64,000 nucleotides of DNA from Reticulitermes speratus (taxonomy: Eukaryota; Arthropoda; Insecta; Blattodea; Rhinotermitidae), in the NCBI GenBank assembly GCA_021186555.1, contig JAJKFL010000011.1, forward strand, positions 38,664,995-38,728,994, written 5' to 3'. Made by a program: the position numbers and the translations under genes. This document shows, piece after piece, positions 9,678-22,533 of the stretch. Positions within the stretch are counted from its first letter, which is position 1. The number at the start of each line of letters is the position of its first letter. The notes beneath the pieces were generated by a model, which worked only from the letters and a program-made list of their open reading frames with translations, did no database searches and had not been told where the DNA came from.

Positions 9678-11685
9678 GACATCAACATCGCGGCGGAAGC
9701 CTGAAATGACGGGTAACATAGATTTTGTAGATATGATATCAAAAGTTTTACGTGATTTACACTTCAGCCTAAATCAGCCACTGAAATCAGCTGATGATTA
9801 GTGCGTTAGAATTTGTAATAACAAATTAATAAAATTTTGAACCAGCAAGAACTTAGGACATTGTGATTGAGTCACGTGACATGTAGTTATATTCGTATTA
9901 TATAAATGGAGTTTCAAACAATGTTATGTTACAGTTAAAATTACGGCGTGATGTTTGTAACATAATTTTTTTTAAAAAATCGAACATAAATTATATAAAC
10001 CTTCACGGTCAGCCCCCCCTCCCCCCTAAAATGAAAAATTTTGGGTGCACCCCTGATATATTATTACTATATTATTACTGTTACAATTGTAATTTTGCTG
10101 TTGGATTTTGTTTATTGCTTTAAATCCAACATTCCAAGAACGCCACGTTTCGCAGACTGTCTGTCTGTCTTCGTCATGAAGTAACGCAACATACTCAGTT
10201 TTTTTTTCGCTTGGTGGATAGTTTGTATGTCCGTTGATAATGAATACCCCTAGCTGTGTAGCTGTATAGGGGTGTCTTACCCCCCTTTGTACCTGTGAAA
10301 GGAGACGCAACTAGTCTCCGAGACATTGTTCTTAGAATGTTAGATTTTAATCGGGCAATGGAGAAAGTCCCGTTGGAGTGCCAATTAATGTTATCCCGAT
10401 TTAAATTTTAACACGTTACAAAAATGTCCGTAGAACGTGAAACTTCGCTGCATTGTTATCAGTCTCTACTGTCATATGCTGTATGTTGCCTTCCAGGGAT
10501 TTTGACTCTTAAAGCCCTTAAACATCTGAAATCAAAAGTTTTTGGACATTGGGCCGTGCGACATTCTGCATTTGAAGGTCGCAGGAAATGACCTTGCTCT
10601 GCCGAGCAGTAAATAGTTCGAGGCCACGCAGCAGTAAGAGACTTCCCCTTACACCGAACATTCAAACCTGCTATGGGGCCCACCCGGACTCCCATTTAAC
10701 TAACCTAAATCAACTGTCGAAGTTAATGCGTGGGACTCTACCTCCACTACCCCATAGGACTTTATATCATGGTCATTAATTGACGATAGGAACGCCTTAC
10801 CTTAATTTTTGCCGCAGCTGTTTGAAGCCAAAGGACCAGAGTGTTTCGACCTTTTTTCTTCTGTCTTTTGACAGTACTGAGACAGTGTCTGTGGACAGTG
10901 GTTAACAGACCGAAGGTTTTTATCCGTAAGCATTTCAGACGGAGTGACTGGTCTACCGTGGCATATGACGTGCGGTCAACACCTAACGGGGTTTACTTGA
11001 GGAGGTTAAAAGTGTGCGTTTGAACGGAAATTGCGGTTTGTGGGCGTGGTCAAGCTTCAATTTGAAAATCGAACACGCCCAAATGGAATGCACCCGTGGC
11101 TGTTGTTAGTTACAAATTAATTCGCGTCTGAAAAATGTGACGTCAAGATTGTGTGTGCATTCTGATTGGTCTGTCGGCGACAGCGGAGACCTCTGTGGTG
11201 CAGACGGTGAATCGGACGGAGTCAGATGTGGCAGAGGGAAATAATTTGCAGCAGTTGGCACTTCCGTGCTTATCAGTGTAGAAATATTCTTGGTCACTGT
11301 TGTATTCTTCACGGCTTTTGTGAACAAGATAATGAACGTTGGATATGCGTAAAGACATGGGATATGTCAGTAGGCGAGGAACGTATGGCTTCGTAAGAAG
11401 GCCTTCGAAGATCGCAGTCTTCTCGGATGTGATGTCGTGAAATATGGTAAATGGGCTCACATGTTTCGGAGCATCACTGTCTCTTGTCTTCAGTGCAGAT
11501 GGTCGTAATTACGTTTTTGAGAATTATATTGAAGATATGCATTTATTTACCGTTCTAATTTCGTTCGTAAATGCATGCTATATGATCTTTCCATCTCAAG
11601 GTCATTATTTCATTACCGTGAACGGAAGAACCAATTGTAAAGTTGTATATAAGGATGGGAGGAGTAAAGGACTGTTAGTTCAACG
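9678..11685. other. Unassigned DNA, about 2 kb
   Basis: No supported gene. Scattered ORFs of 60-105 codons (for example 10026-10310 minus, 11143-11460 minus, 11444-11740 plus) show no domain motifs, and the last runs into the satellite. Confidence 0.4.
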
Positions 11686-14262
11686 TATTCAATTTATTGT
11701 ACCAACCAAATACACATTATCAGTTACATATCAGTGTTAACACGTATATATTCAATATATTCAATTTATTGTACCAACCAAATACACATTATCAGTTACA
11801 TATCAGTGTTAACACGTATATATTCAATATATTCAATTTATTGTACCAACCAAATGCACATTATCAGTTACATATCAGTGTTAACACGTATATATTCAAT
11901 ATATTCAATTTATTGTACCAACCAAATGCACATTATCAGTTACATATCAGTGTTAACACGTATATATTCAATATATTCAATTTATTGTACCAACCAAATG
12001 CACATTATCAGTTACATATCAGTGTTAACACGTATATATTCAATATATTCAATTTATTGTACCAACCAAATACACATTATCAGTTACATATCAGTGTTAA
12101 CACGTATATATTCAATATATTCAATTTATTGTACCAACCAAATGCACATTATCAGTTACATATCAGTGTTAACACGTATATATTCAATATATTCAATTTA
12201 TTGTACCAACCAAATACACATTATCAGTTACATATCAGTGTTAACACGTATATATTCAATATATTCAATTTATTGTACCAACCAAATGCACATTATCAGT
12301 TACATATCAGTGTTAACACGTATATATTCAATATATTCAATTTATTGTACCAACCAAATACACATTATCAGTTACATATCAGTGTTAACACGTATATATT
12401 CAATATATTCAATTTATTGTACCAACCAAATGCACATTATCAGTTACATATCAGTGTTAACACGTATATATTCAATATATTCAATTTATTGTACCAACCA
12501 AATACACATTATCAGTTACATATCAGTGTTAACACGTATATATTCAATATATTCAATTTATTGTACCAACCAAATACACATTATCAGTTACATATCAGTG
12601 TTAACACGTATATATTCAATATATTCAATTTATTGTACCAACCAAATGCACATTATCAGTTACATATCAGTGTTAACACGTATATATTCAATATATTCAA
12701 TTTATTGTACCAACCAAATACACATTATCAGTTACATATAAGTGTTAACACGTATATATTCAATATATTCAATTTATCGTACCAACCAAATGCACATTAT
12801 CAGTTACATATCAGTGTTAACACGTATATATTCAATTTATTGTACCAACCAAATGCACATTATCAGTTACATATCAGTGTTAACACGTATATATTCAATA
12901 TATTCAATTTATTGTACCAAATCCAATTAATACATACATTATTCAGTTTACTATTCAACCAATGTTATCAGTATATATGTAACATATATATTCAATTTCA
13001 TTTTTGTACCAACCAAATGCACATTATCAGTTACATATCAGTGTTAACACGTTATATATTCAATATATTCAATTTATTGTACCAACCAAATGCACATTAT
13101 CAGTTACATATCAGTGTTAACACGTATATATTCAATATATTCAATTTATTGTACCAACCAAATGCACATTATCAGTTACATATCAGTGTTAACACGTATA
13201 TATTCAATATATTCAATTTATTGTACCAACCAAATGCACATTATCAGTTACATATCAGTGTTAACACGTATTATATTCAATATATTCAATTTATTGTACC
13301 AACCAAATCACATTATAGTTACATATCAGTGTTAACACGTATATATTCAATATATTCAATTTATTGTACCAACCAAATACACATTATCAGTTACATATCA
13401 GTGTTAACACGTATATATTCAATATATTCAATTTATTTACCAACCAAATGCACATTATCAGTTACATATCAGTGTTAACACGTATATATTCAATATATTC
13501 AATTTATTTTACCAACCAAATGCACATTATCAGTTACATATCAGTGTTAACACGTATATATTCAATATTCAATTTATTGTACCAACCAAATGACACATTA
13601 TCAGTTACATATCAGTGTTAACACGTATATAATTCAATTTATTGTACCAACCAAATCACATTATCAGTTACATATCAGTGTTAACACGTATATATTCAAT
13701 ATATTCAATTTATTGTACCAACCAAATCACATTATCAGTTACATATCAGTGTTAACACGTATATATTCAATATATTCAATTTATTGTACCAACCAAATGC
13801 ACATTATCAGTTACATATCAGTGTTAACACAGTATATATTCAATATATTCAATTTATTGTACCAACCAAATGCACATTATCAGTTACATATCAGTGTTAA
13901 CACGTATATATTCAATATATTCAATTTATTGTACCAACCAAATGACATTATAGTTACATATCAGTGTTAACACGTATATATTCAATATATTCAATTTATT
14001 GTACCAACCAAATACACATTATCAGTTACATATCAGTGTTAACACGTATATATTCAATATATTCAATTTATTGTACCAACCAAATACACATTATCAGTTA
14101 CATATCAGTGTTAACACGTATATATTCAATATATTCAATTATTGTACCAACCAAATACACATTATCAGTTACATTCAGTGTTAACAGTATATATTCAAAT
14201 AAATTCAATTATTTGTACCAACCAATATACACATTATCAGTTACATGTCAGTGTTTAAACTT
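11686..14262. repeat. Tandem array, 72-bp unit, about 35 copies
   Basis: The unit includes AATTTATTGTACCAACCAAA, TGCACATTATCAG and GTTAACACGTATATATTC, with period 72 (11691 to 11763). Units alternate between AAATACACA and AAATGCACA. Copies before 12900 are very uniform; later ones have many single-base deletions and one shortened segment (12920-13010). Since 72 is a multiple of three, it stays open as a 593-codon ORF, which I treat as an artefact. A single inverted copy of the unit lies at 14641-14683, so the unit looks like an element terminus. Confidence 0.95.
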
Positions 14263-14743
14263 TAGCTACGAATGTATGGCACTAGTACAACTTATCGACA
14301 AGTGACAAATTGTACGCCATGTTTTAAAACCAACTGCAGTAAAACGCTAGTTTAACACGTCCACAAGTCTTCAGTAGCATGCGTATTGTTTGTGATATTT
14401 GTGTTAATGTGCAGCTTGTGCTGTTGTTAAATAGCTTATTGTTAAAATGTGATTACAATATTGCTTACATAATAAGTATCATTTATACACAGACGTGAAC
14501 ATATAATGTCAGAAACTAGACGTTTCGACTACCAGCCGCAAAAATAATGTTTTGATTTTAATAAATGATATTTATTATGTAAGAAATATTGTAATCACAT
14601 TTTAACAATAATTTCTTAAATTATATTTAATTTAAACTAATATATAACTGATAATGTGCATTTGTTTGGTATAATAAATTGAATACATTGATCTAAACAT
14701 GCACTGAGTGGACAAATTTAAAATAAAGGATTGTGAGCTTCAG
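14263..14743. mobile_element. Palindromic element flanking the 72-bp array
   Basis: Inverted arms at about 14437-14485 and 14562-14611 share GTTAAAATGTGATTACAATA and its complement. They are followed at 14641-14683 by an inverted copy of the 72-bp unit, and at about 14698 by ATGCACTGAGTGGA. The order (arm, inverted ACCAACCAAATGCA terminus, then a TGCAC-GTG box) matches other palindromic elements in the window. Confidence 0.6.
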
Positions 14744-14968
14744 GAGCGGCGCAGAATATCCAAGCTATCAGTAGCGGCGCAGAATATCCGAGCTATCAGT
14801 AGCGGCGCAGAATATCCGAGCTATCAGTAACGGCGCAGAATATCCGAGCTATCAGTAGCGGTGCAGAATATCCGAGCTATCAGTAACGGCGCAGAATATC
14901 CGACCTATCAGTAGCGGTGCAGAATATCCGAGCTATCAGTAGCGGTGCAGAATATCCGAGCTATCAGT
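14744..14968. repeat. Tandem array, 28-bp unit, about 8 copies
   Basis: Unit AGCGGCGCAGAATATCCGAG plus CTATCAGT. Variation is limited to GGCGCAG/GGTGCAG, AGTAGC/AGTAAC and one CCGACC. No relation to the 28-bp mariner array. Confidence 0.95.
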
Positions 14969-15432
14969 TTCATATTCTTAACCTTACTCCAGTGGCGGAT
15001 ATAGTGATGTGCGTTGTCGTTTGAACTGTGGACTTTTGGGTCACATTCCGTGGCTGAGACAGCAAATGATGCTCACCGTGACGCAGTACACAGACTTTGA
15101 ATAGTCGTTCTTTGCTATCAGAATGTCGTACTGTTTCACGACACGTCTGAATGTAGGCCCTCTGTGCGCCAGTTTTGACCTAACGGACAGTCACTGAATG
15201 TGTTTTGTCTCTCTGCTCATCTCCTTTAAGGAATATTTTCAAATCGTATAAGAATGTAGGAAATAGGGAGGAATTTTTATTTACGGCTTTAATCAAAGCA
15301 TGTCTTTCGCTAAACCCATTTTCACTACGCTCAGGCCTGCTAATTACATTGCTTGTTATTGTACGCTGAATTTAACCCAAATAGGTCAAGCAATATGGAC
15401 ATAGCGGGAAGCCTCTAATTACACCAATATGT
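14969..15432. other. Unassigned DNA
   Basis: No gene or repeat recognised. Confidence 0.4.
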
Positions 15433-15666
15433 AAAGTACATCCAGACGTAGATGGGAGGATATTATTGAAATGGATCTTCAAGAAGTGGGATGGGGGACA
15501 TGGACTGGATTGATATGGCTCAGGATAGGGACATGTGGGGGGCTGTTGTAAGTGCGGTAATGAACCTTCGGGTTCCATAAAACGCGGGGAATTTCTTGAC
15601 TAGCTGACGACCTGTTAGTTTCTCAAGAAGGACTGTGCTACATGGAGTTAGTTAGTTAGTTAGTTA
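15433..15666 (+). mobile_element. RTE-like non-LTR retrotransposon, 5'-truncated 3' end
   Basis: Plus-strand DNA with AGATGGGAGGATATTATTGA, GGATCTTCAAGAAGTGGGAT and a GGGTTCCATAAAACGCGGGG end, finishing in (GTTA)n. The same 3' end occurs at 16707-17229 (minus), 22033-22533 (plus) and 53383-53715 (minus). RTE-clade elements typically end in a short tandem repeat and not poly(A). Only about 230 bp remains, covering the last codons of the reverse-transcriptase ORF and the 3' UTR. Confidence 0.75.
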
Positions 15667-16706
15667 TGTAAAGTATGGCTTCCGTTGCGCATATTTTCAC
15701 GAAACTCTTGCGCACTCTCATATCGAATTTCATGGACATCTAACGAACGGTTTAACCACTGATACTAGGTGACAGACGGACGTACGTTGATCAGCTTTAC
15801 TTCGTAATGTATGTCTAACGACGTCTCACGAGAATGTAGTTCGGGCGGCTAGAAATAGAGGGGTGAAAGTGTTACGTTGGATCTCACAGAAGTTGTCGAG
15901 AGGGAGTGTATTGGATTAAACTTGCTCATGTTACGGTCCGTTGGTAGCTGCTATTGATGGACGCAATAAAGTTTATCGTTCCATGAAAGTCGAGTGCTTG
16001 CACTAACACAATGACTGTTAGCTCGCTATCAGCAAGAATTTCATTTGTAGGTTACAAAGTCTTGCGATATCGTGCTAGGCTCCACACAAAGCGTAATATT
16101 TCCCAATAACCTGCTTTGATGTGTTTAACGCAGGCGTGTCACGCAGGCGTGAATGCGACGAACCTGCTTCCACGCAGACTTCAAATTGTTTCTTTGAGTC
16201 TCCTTCTGAAACCGCGCGAGCACTGATGCCTTTAAGAAAGCTGAATATGATAAATTTATTAACTTCTGAAACTCTTTATCACATAACTCTTCAGAGACGT
16301 TTTGCTGACTTCTGGAAATGTTCCAATATTAGCATTTTTCGTATCTTTCACCGTTGGACAATTTGAATACCGCAGTGAAACCAAAGACGTAATGGCGACT
16401 TGGGTGATTAATTGAATAGCAGGCGCTCTGACCCGAGCAGACAGTGACATTAGTAACGATTTGATGCGATTACCGCCCTCCCCCCCCCCCCCGGCCGTTT
16501 GAACACAGAGCATCACTCTTCTATCCTTCGTCTGAGCGCCCGGACCTTGTCACTCCTTTGGATTGGCCGCACAGGGAGAGAGAGCAGGGTGGGGCAGGGG
16601 CCGTTTGTAACGCAGTAGGTATTGGTCTGCGCTGATTGGAGAAGAATAAAAGGAAGAAGAGGCAAGAACTTGAGGGGGCACTGAGAGATGCTACATTTGT
16701 TACTAA
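15667..16706. other. Unassigned DNA, about 1 kb
   Basis: No supported gene. Contains a run of about 13 C at 16479-16492. Small ORFs (16121-16366 plus, 16259-16516 minus) lack motifs. Confidence 0.4.
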
Positions 16707-17229
16707 CTAACTAACTAACTAACTCCATGGAACAGAGTCCTTCTTGAGAAGCTAACAGGTCGTCAGCTAGTCAAGAAATTCCCCGCATTTTATGGAACCC
16801 GAAGGTTCATTACCGCACTCACAACAGCCCGCCACCTGTCCCTATCTTAAGCCATATCAATCCAGTCCACGCCCCCCATCCCACTTCTTGAACATCCATT
16901 TTAATATTATCCTCCCATCTACGTCTGTGTCTTCCAAGTGGTCTCCTTCCCTCAGGTCTCCCCACCAAAATCCCGTATGTACCTCTCCCTCACCCATACG
17001 TGCTACATGCCCCACCCACCTCATTCTTCTTGATTTGATCACCCGAATAATATTTGGTGATCAGTACAGATCATTAAGTTCCTCGTTATGTAGTCTTCTC
17101 CACTCCCCCGTTACCCCGTCCCTCTTAGACCCAAATATCCCCTCAGCACCCTACTCCCTACTCTCGAACACCTTCAGCCTATGTTCCTCCCTCTATGACA
17201 GACCAAGTTCCACACCCATGCTTCATTTG
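16707..17229 (-). mobile_element. RTE-like non-LTR retrotransposon 3' fragment
   Basis: Starts with (AACT)n, the complement of the (GTTA)n tail, and encodes on the minus strand a fragment containing [18 protein letters not shown], the usual C-terminal stretch of this RT family. The reading is broken by frameshifts. About 520 bp remain, so this copy is longer than the one at 15433. Confidence 0.75.
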
Positions 17230-17369
17230 TTACAGAGATACAAAACGTAGCCTTTCTGAAGGTTCACACCCGTTGTTGTGGTAAGGCTAAGTTGGGCGCA
17301 ACGCAGGGCTTTGGTAAAATGTGCTGTCAGTTTAGTGCTCCCAAATTTGGCGAAACAGCATTGTTTTTG
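17230..17369. other. Unassigned spacer
   Basis: Nothing recognisable. Confidence 0.3.
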
Positions 17370-17612
17370 TTTTTTTAAATTCCCAGACTTCGCCCGCTTG
17401 TCCTTCTGATGGGAGCAGTACTAAAATGAAGATGAGTGTGCAGCATTGGTGGAATGATACTGATAGGGGAAAAATTCGAAGTACCCGGAGAAAAGCCTGT
17501 TCAAGTGCCACTTTGTCCACCAAAATTTCACGTGGAATGGCCTGGGATCATACCGGGCCTGCGCGGTGAGACACCGGCGACTGACCGCTTGAGCTGCGGC
17601 GCGACCGCGTTG
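17370..17612 (-). mobile_element. tRNA-derived SINE, single-copy form
   Basis: Read on the minus strand: a tRNA-like head with box-A-like GCTCAAGCGGTCAGTCG and a degenerate box B (GGCCCGGTATGATCCCAGG), then GGTGGACAAAGTGGCACTTG and ending GGACAAGCGGGCGAAGTCTG. It holds a single copy of the segment that is repeated as 92-bp units in the copy at 58078-59398. Confidence 0.6.
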
Positions 17613-18239
17613 ACAAAATTAACCGTACTCACAGTAAACACACTGCATTTACATTATAAAGAGCAGAGCGGTGATGATTTGGTTGAATAGTCACTGTTGT
17701 GAGGATCATAGGAGACACTTGTGGCACTTGTGGGAGCAAAATTTAGTTTTTGAGCTTTAAAACAGGTGGTAAATATAGTAACCAGAGTTATTTAAAGGAT
17801 AAATTCTTGTGGTGGAGCTAGTGAGTGTTTTGGTTTGAAAATAAACGCAGAGACTTCTCATCAGATCACAGCACGAATTTGCAGCATATAGAAAGTTAAA
17901 AAACCTTTCAAAATGCATGAAAAATCAGGCGGTTGGGGAGACAGGGAAAAACAATTCTTAATTGCAATTACGACGAAAGTAAGCACATGACGAATCGTGG
18001 GAATTCAGTCCATAGTATTTCGCCCCCCTGTTCTATTCGCTAAAAACGCATATAGCTTTACAGAAAGTTCGCAGTTGGACACAGACCAGTAGTAATCCCT
18101 TGAGAACGCTGTCTGTTCTGCAGCCACCGATTTCTAATGAATGTCTATGCACGTTAGATTTAGAAATGGGTTAGAAATTTAGACAGAACAATAATTTAGC
18201 GTGCTGTGTTACATGAATATCAAAACAAAATTATAACTT
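17613..18239. other. Degenerate piece of the 114-bp-family tail, otherwise unassigned
   Basis: ACAGGTGGTAAATATAGTAA and CCAGAGTTATTTAAAGGAT at about 17762-17802 resemble the tail of the 114-bp element (GTGGTACATATAGTAACCAC). No gene seen. Confidence 0.35.
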
Positions 18240-18425
18240 ATACTGACTAGGGGATAAATTACCGAGGGATCGTGGTTCGATTTCCGATAGGTGTAAAAAC
18301 ATTTTTATGCACTTCAAAGTGTCTAGATCGGATATGAGGCTCGCCGAAACTACTAACCAATGGGTACTGGGGGCCTCAGTCTTCAAGGGTAAAGTGGCCG
18401 GAGTGTGAAAGCTACTTTTCATTTC
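18240..18425 (+). mobile_element. tRNA-derived SINE
   Basis: Box B-like GTGGTTCGATTTCCGATAGG, then GTACTGGGGGCCTCAGTCTT and GGGTAAAGTGGCCGGAGTGT. Same family as 6535-6740 and 48005-48160, but diverged. Confidence 0.6.
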
Positions 18426-18573
18426 CATCTAGTTCTGAGGTTAATAATGCGTTTAAATATACAGCCACTTCCCCATACGTTTCCTTAGACGTATGGGGAA
18501 GTGGAGGTTTCGATCAATTAAACACAGGGACAGATACCTGTTGTGGTTTTTGTAAGGAACAATTTTGTAAGCT
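18426..18573. other. Unassigned DNA with a short inverted repeat
   Basis: CCACTTCCCCATACGT (about 18463-18478) is repeated inverted as ACGTATGGGGAAGTGG (about 18489-18504) around a 10-base loop. Confidence 0.6.
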
Positions 18574-18637
18574 AATTAATTTTATTTCAATCCAACAAAT
18601 GCACTAGTGCATTTGTTGGATTGAAATAAAATTAATT
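18574..18637. mobile_element. Perfect 64-bp palindrome (hairpin element)
   Basis: Arms AATTAATTTTATTTCAATCC then AACAAATGCACT meet at 18605/18606 with no loop. About 25 bp downstream is AATGCGCGGTGTATG. The arrangement matches 31637-31697 and the larger palindromes at 43769 and 62491: an ACCAAC-AATGCAC-type terminus, then a TGCACGGTG box. Confidence 0.8.
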
Positions 18638-19287
18638 GGTTATCACAATGCGCGGTGTATGTAATATAAAATGTTGTACGCTGTTAGAATTAGCCGGTAC
18701 AAACACTGGAAGCTGTGGAATACTTGCACGTGTTTCGTGCATTGCTAGGATATCAGCAATCAGTGCGATGAAACCTGTTGGCGACATGTATGATGGATTT
18801 CTTAATTAATGACTCAGAGAGTGGACAGCATCGGGCGGTATATGTAAAAAAAAATTGTACGAAAATTAAAATCACCCTGTATAATGGTTAATTTTTATAC
18901 GTAAATTAGTAACAGTAATCAGTGTGATGGAACTCTTGTCTACTCTTAATGATGGATTTCTTAGTAATGACTCAGAGGGCGGACGGAACGACGGTGATAT
19001 GGAGCGTCACTCAAATCGCGAACCCTGACGGACGCTGCTTAATGATCTGGAGGCGCTACCGGTGCAAAGCGACGGTGCAAAGCGACGCGGTGCAAGCACT
19101 GGCCGGAGTGCGTGCAGGCGGGGGGGGGGGGGGGGTAGGCTGCAGGGGCGAATGTTTTGGTGTGCAGCAGTGGTTCGCAACCTGGGGCGCACGCACCTCC
19201 TGGAGTGCGAGGCGTGCCAATGTTTCTTAATTTTCACTGTGAAGTTGAAACATGTTTAATTACGTTTGTTTTACGCTATAGCCGTGC
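18638..19287. other. Mostly unassigned DNA; hAT-like end at about 19168
   Basis: CAGTGGTTCGCAACCTGGGG (about 19168-19187) resembles a hAT-type terminus like that at 2848, but no matching right end is seen. A run of about 14 G occurs near 19120-19134. ORFs here are low complexity. Confidence 0.4.
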
Positions 19288-22032
19288 TGTCTGTCAGTGT
19301 CAGTGTCAGTGTCAGTGTCAGAACTGCTGGACTTTAACTGTGTCTGTCAGTGTCAGAACTGCTGGACTTTAACTGTGTCTGTCAGTGTCAGAAACTGCTG
19401 GACTTTAACTGTGTCTGTCAGTGTCAGAACTGCTGGACTTTAACTGTGTCTGTCAGTGTCAGTGTCAGAACTGCTGGACTTTAACTGTGTCTGTCAGTGT
19501 CAGTGTCAGAACTGCTGGACTTTAACTGTGTCTGTCAGTGTCAGTGTCAGAACTGCTGGACTTTACTGTGTCTGTCATAGTGTCAGAACTGCTGGACTTT
19601 AACTGTGTCGTGTCAGTGTCAGAACTGCTGGACTTTAACTGTGTTCTGTCAGTGTCAGAACTGCTGGACTTTAACTGTGTCTGTCAGTGTCAGAACTGCT
19701 GGACTTTAACTGTGTCTGTCAGTGTCAGAACTGCTGGACTTTAACTGTGTCTGTCAGTGTCATGTCAGAACTGCTGGACTTTAACTGTTGTCAGTGTCAG
19801 TGTCAGAACTGCTGGACTTTAACTGTGTCTGTCATGTCAGTGTCAGAACTGCTGGACTTTAACTGTGTCTGTCAGTGTCAGAACTGCTGGACTTTAACTG
19901 TGTCTGTCAGTGTCAGTGTCAGAACTGCTGGACTTTAACTGTGTCTGTCAGTGTCAGAACTGCTGGACTTTGACTGTGTCTGTCAGTGTCAGAACTGCTG
20001 GACTTTGACTGTGTCTGTCAGTGTCAGAACTGCTGGACTTTAACTGTGTCTGTCAGTGTCAGAACTGCTGGACTTTAACTGTGTCTGTCAGTGTCAGAAC
20101 TGCTGGACTTTAACTGTGTCTGTCAGTGTCAGAACTGCTGGACTTTGAACTGTGTCTGTCAGTGTCAGAACTGCTGGACTTTGACTGTGTCTGTCAGTGT
20201 CAGAACTGCTGGACTTTAACTGTGTCTGTCAGTGTCAGAACTGCTGGACTTTAACTGTGTCTGTCAGTGTCAGAACTGCTGGACTTTAACTGTGTCTGTC
20301 AGTGTCAGAACTGCTGGACTTTAACTGTGTCTGTCAGTGTCAGAACTGCTGGACTTTAACTGTGTCTGTCAGTGTCAGAACTGCTGGACTTTAACTGTGT
20401 CTGTCAGTGTCAGAACTGCTGGACTTTAACTGTGTCTGTCAGTGTCAGAACTGCTGGACTTTAACTGTGTCTGTCAGTGTCAGAACTGCTGGACTTTAAC
20501 TGTGTCTGGTCAGTGTGTCAGAACTGCTGGACTTTAACTGTGTCTGTCATTGTCAGAACTGCTGGACTTTAACTGTGTCTGTCAGTGTCAGAACTGCTGG
20601 ACTTTAACTGTGTCTGTCAGTGTCAGGTCAGAACTGCTGGACTTTAACTGTGTCTGTCAGTGTCAGAAATGCTGGACTTTAACTGTGTCTGTCAGTGTCA
20701 GAACTGCTGGACTTTAACTGTGTCTGTCATTGTCAGAACTGCTGGGTTTAACTGTGTCTGTCAGTGTCAGAACTGCTGGACTTTAACTGTGTCTGTCAGT
20801 GTCAGAACTGCTGGACTTTAACTGTGTCTGTCAGTGTCAGAACTGCTGGACTTTAACTGTGTCTGTCATTGTCAGAACTGCTGGGTTTAACTGTGTCTGT
20901 CAGTGTCAGAACTGCTGGACTTTAACTGTGTCTGTCAGTGTCAGAACTGCTGGACTTTAACTGTGTCTGTCAGTGTCAGAACTGCTGGACTTTAACTGTG
21001 TCTGTCAGTGTCAGTGTCAGAACTGCTGGACTTTAACTGTGTCTGTCAGTGTCAGAACTGCTGGACTTTAACTGTGTCTGTCAGTGTCAGAACTGCTGGA
21101 CTTTAACTGTGTCTGTCAGTGTCAGTGTCAGAACTGCTGGACTTTAACTGTGTCTGTCAGTGTCAGAACTGCTGGACTTTAACTGTGTCTGTCAGTGTCA
21201 GAACTGCTGGACTTTAACTGTGTCTGTCAGTGTCAGAACTGCTGGACTTTAACTGTGTCTGTCAGTGTCAGAACTGCTGGACTTTAACTGTGTCTGTCAG
21301 TGTCAGAACTGCTGGACTTTAACTGTGTCTGTCAGTGTCAGAACTGCTGGACTTTAACTGTGTCTGTCAGTGTCAGAACTGCTGGACTTTAACTGTGTCT
21401 GTCAGTGTCAGAACTGCTGGACTTTAACTGTGTCTGTCAGTGTCAGAACTGCTGGACTTTAAGTGTGTCTGTCAGTGTCAGAACTGCTGGACTTTAAGTG
21501 TGTCTGTCAGTGTCAGAACTGCTGGACTTTAACTGTGTCTGTCAGTGTCAGAACTGCTGGACTTTAACTGTGTCTGTCAGTGTCAGAACTGCTGGACTTT
21601 AACTGTGTCTGTCAGTGTCAGAACTGCTGGACTTTAACTGTGTCTGTCAGTGTCAGAACTGCTGGACTTTAACTGTGTCTGTCAGTGTCAGAACTGCTGG
21701 ACTTTAACTGTGTCTGTCAGTGTCAGAACTGCTGGACTTTAACTGTGTCTGTCAGTGTCAGAACTGCTGGACTTTAACTGTGTCTGTCAGTGTCAGAACT
21801 GCTGGACTTTAACTGTGTCTGTCATTTTCAGAACTGCTGGACTTTAACTGTGTCTGTCAGTGTCAGAACTGCTGGACTTTAACTGTGTCTGTCAGTGTCA
21901 GAACTGCTGGACTTTAACTGTGTCTTTCAGTGTCAGAACTGCTGGACTTTAACTGTGTCTGTCAGTGTCAGAACTGCTGGACTTTAACTGTGTCTGTCAG
22001 TGTCAGAACTGCTGGACTTTAACTGTGTCTGT
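19288..22032. repeat. Tandem array, 35-bp unit, about 78 copies
   Basis: Unit CAGAACTGCTGGACTTTAAC plus TGTGTCTGTCAGTGT, period 35 (21971 to 22006). Some units have an extra GTGTCA hexamer. Units between 19560 and 19840 and around 20510-20630 show small indels. The last unit runs directly, with an open reading frame, into an RTE-like C-terminal fragment. Confidence 0.95.
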
Positions 22033-22533
22033 CACACTGCGGGAGAAACATAGGCTGAGGGTGTTCGAGAATAGGGTGCTGAGGGGGATATTTGGGTCTG
22101 AGAGGGACGGGGTAACAGGGGAGTGGAGAAGACTACATAACGAGGAACTTAATGATCTGTACTCATCACCAAATATTATTCGGGCGATCAAATCAAGAAG
22201 AATGAGATGGGCGGGGCATGTAGCACGTATGGGTGAGGGGCGAAGTGCATACAGGATTTTGGTGGGGAGACCTGAGGGAAGGAGACCACTTGGAAGACCC
22301 AGGCATAGATGGGAGGATAATATTAAAATGGATCTTCAAGAAGTGGGATAGGGGGGCATGGAATGGATTGATATGGCTCAGGATAGGGAAAGGTGACGGG
22401 CTGTTGTGAATGCGGTAATGAACCTTTGGGTTCCATGAAACGCGGGGAATTTCTTGACTAGCTGACGGCCTGCTAGCTTCTCAAGATGGACTGTGCTACA
22501 TGGAGTTAGTTAGTTAGTTAGTTAGTTAGTTAT
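22033..22533 (+). mobile_element. RTE-like non-LTR retrotransposon 3' end
   Basis: Encodes [20 protein letters not shown] then [18 protein letters not shown] and [19 protein letters not shown], the C-terminal region of an insect RTE-like reverse transcriptase. A stop at 22349-22351 interrupts the frame; related copies continue with a tryptophan-rich stretch. It ends in (GTTA)n. The 5' side is fused to the 35-bp array, so most of the element (endonuclease and RT catalytic domains) is missing. Confidence 0.85.

Noticed and set aside
11697..13478. 593-codon ORF
   Set aside because: It is the 72-bp satellite read in one frame; 72 is divisible by three and the unit happens to lack stops there. 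No composition or start context suggests a gene.
16792..17250. 152-codon forward ORF
   Set aside because: Antisense shadow of the RTE-like 3' fragment.
18720..18745. CGTGTTTCGTG as a ribozyme-like site
   Set aside because: No CTGANGA partner or helix within reach.
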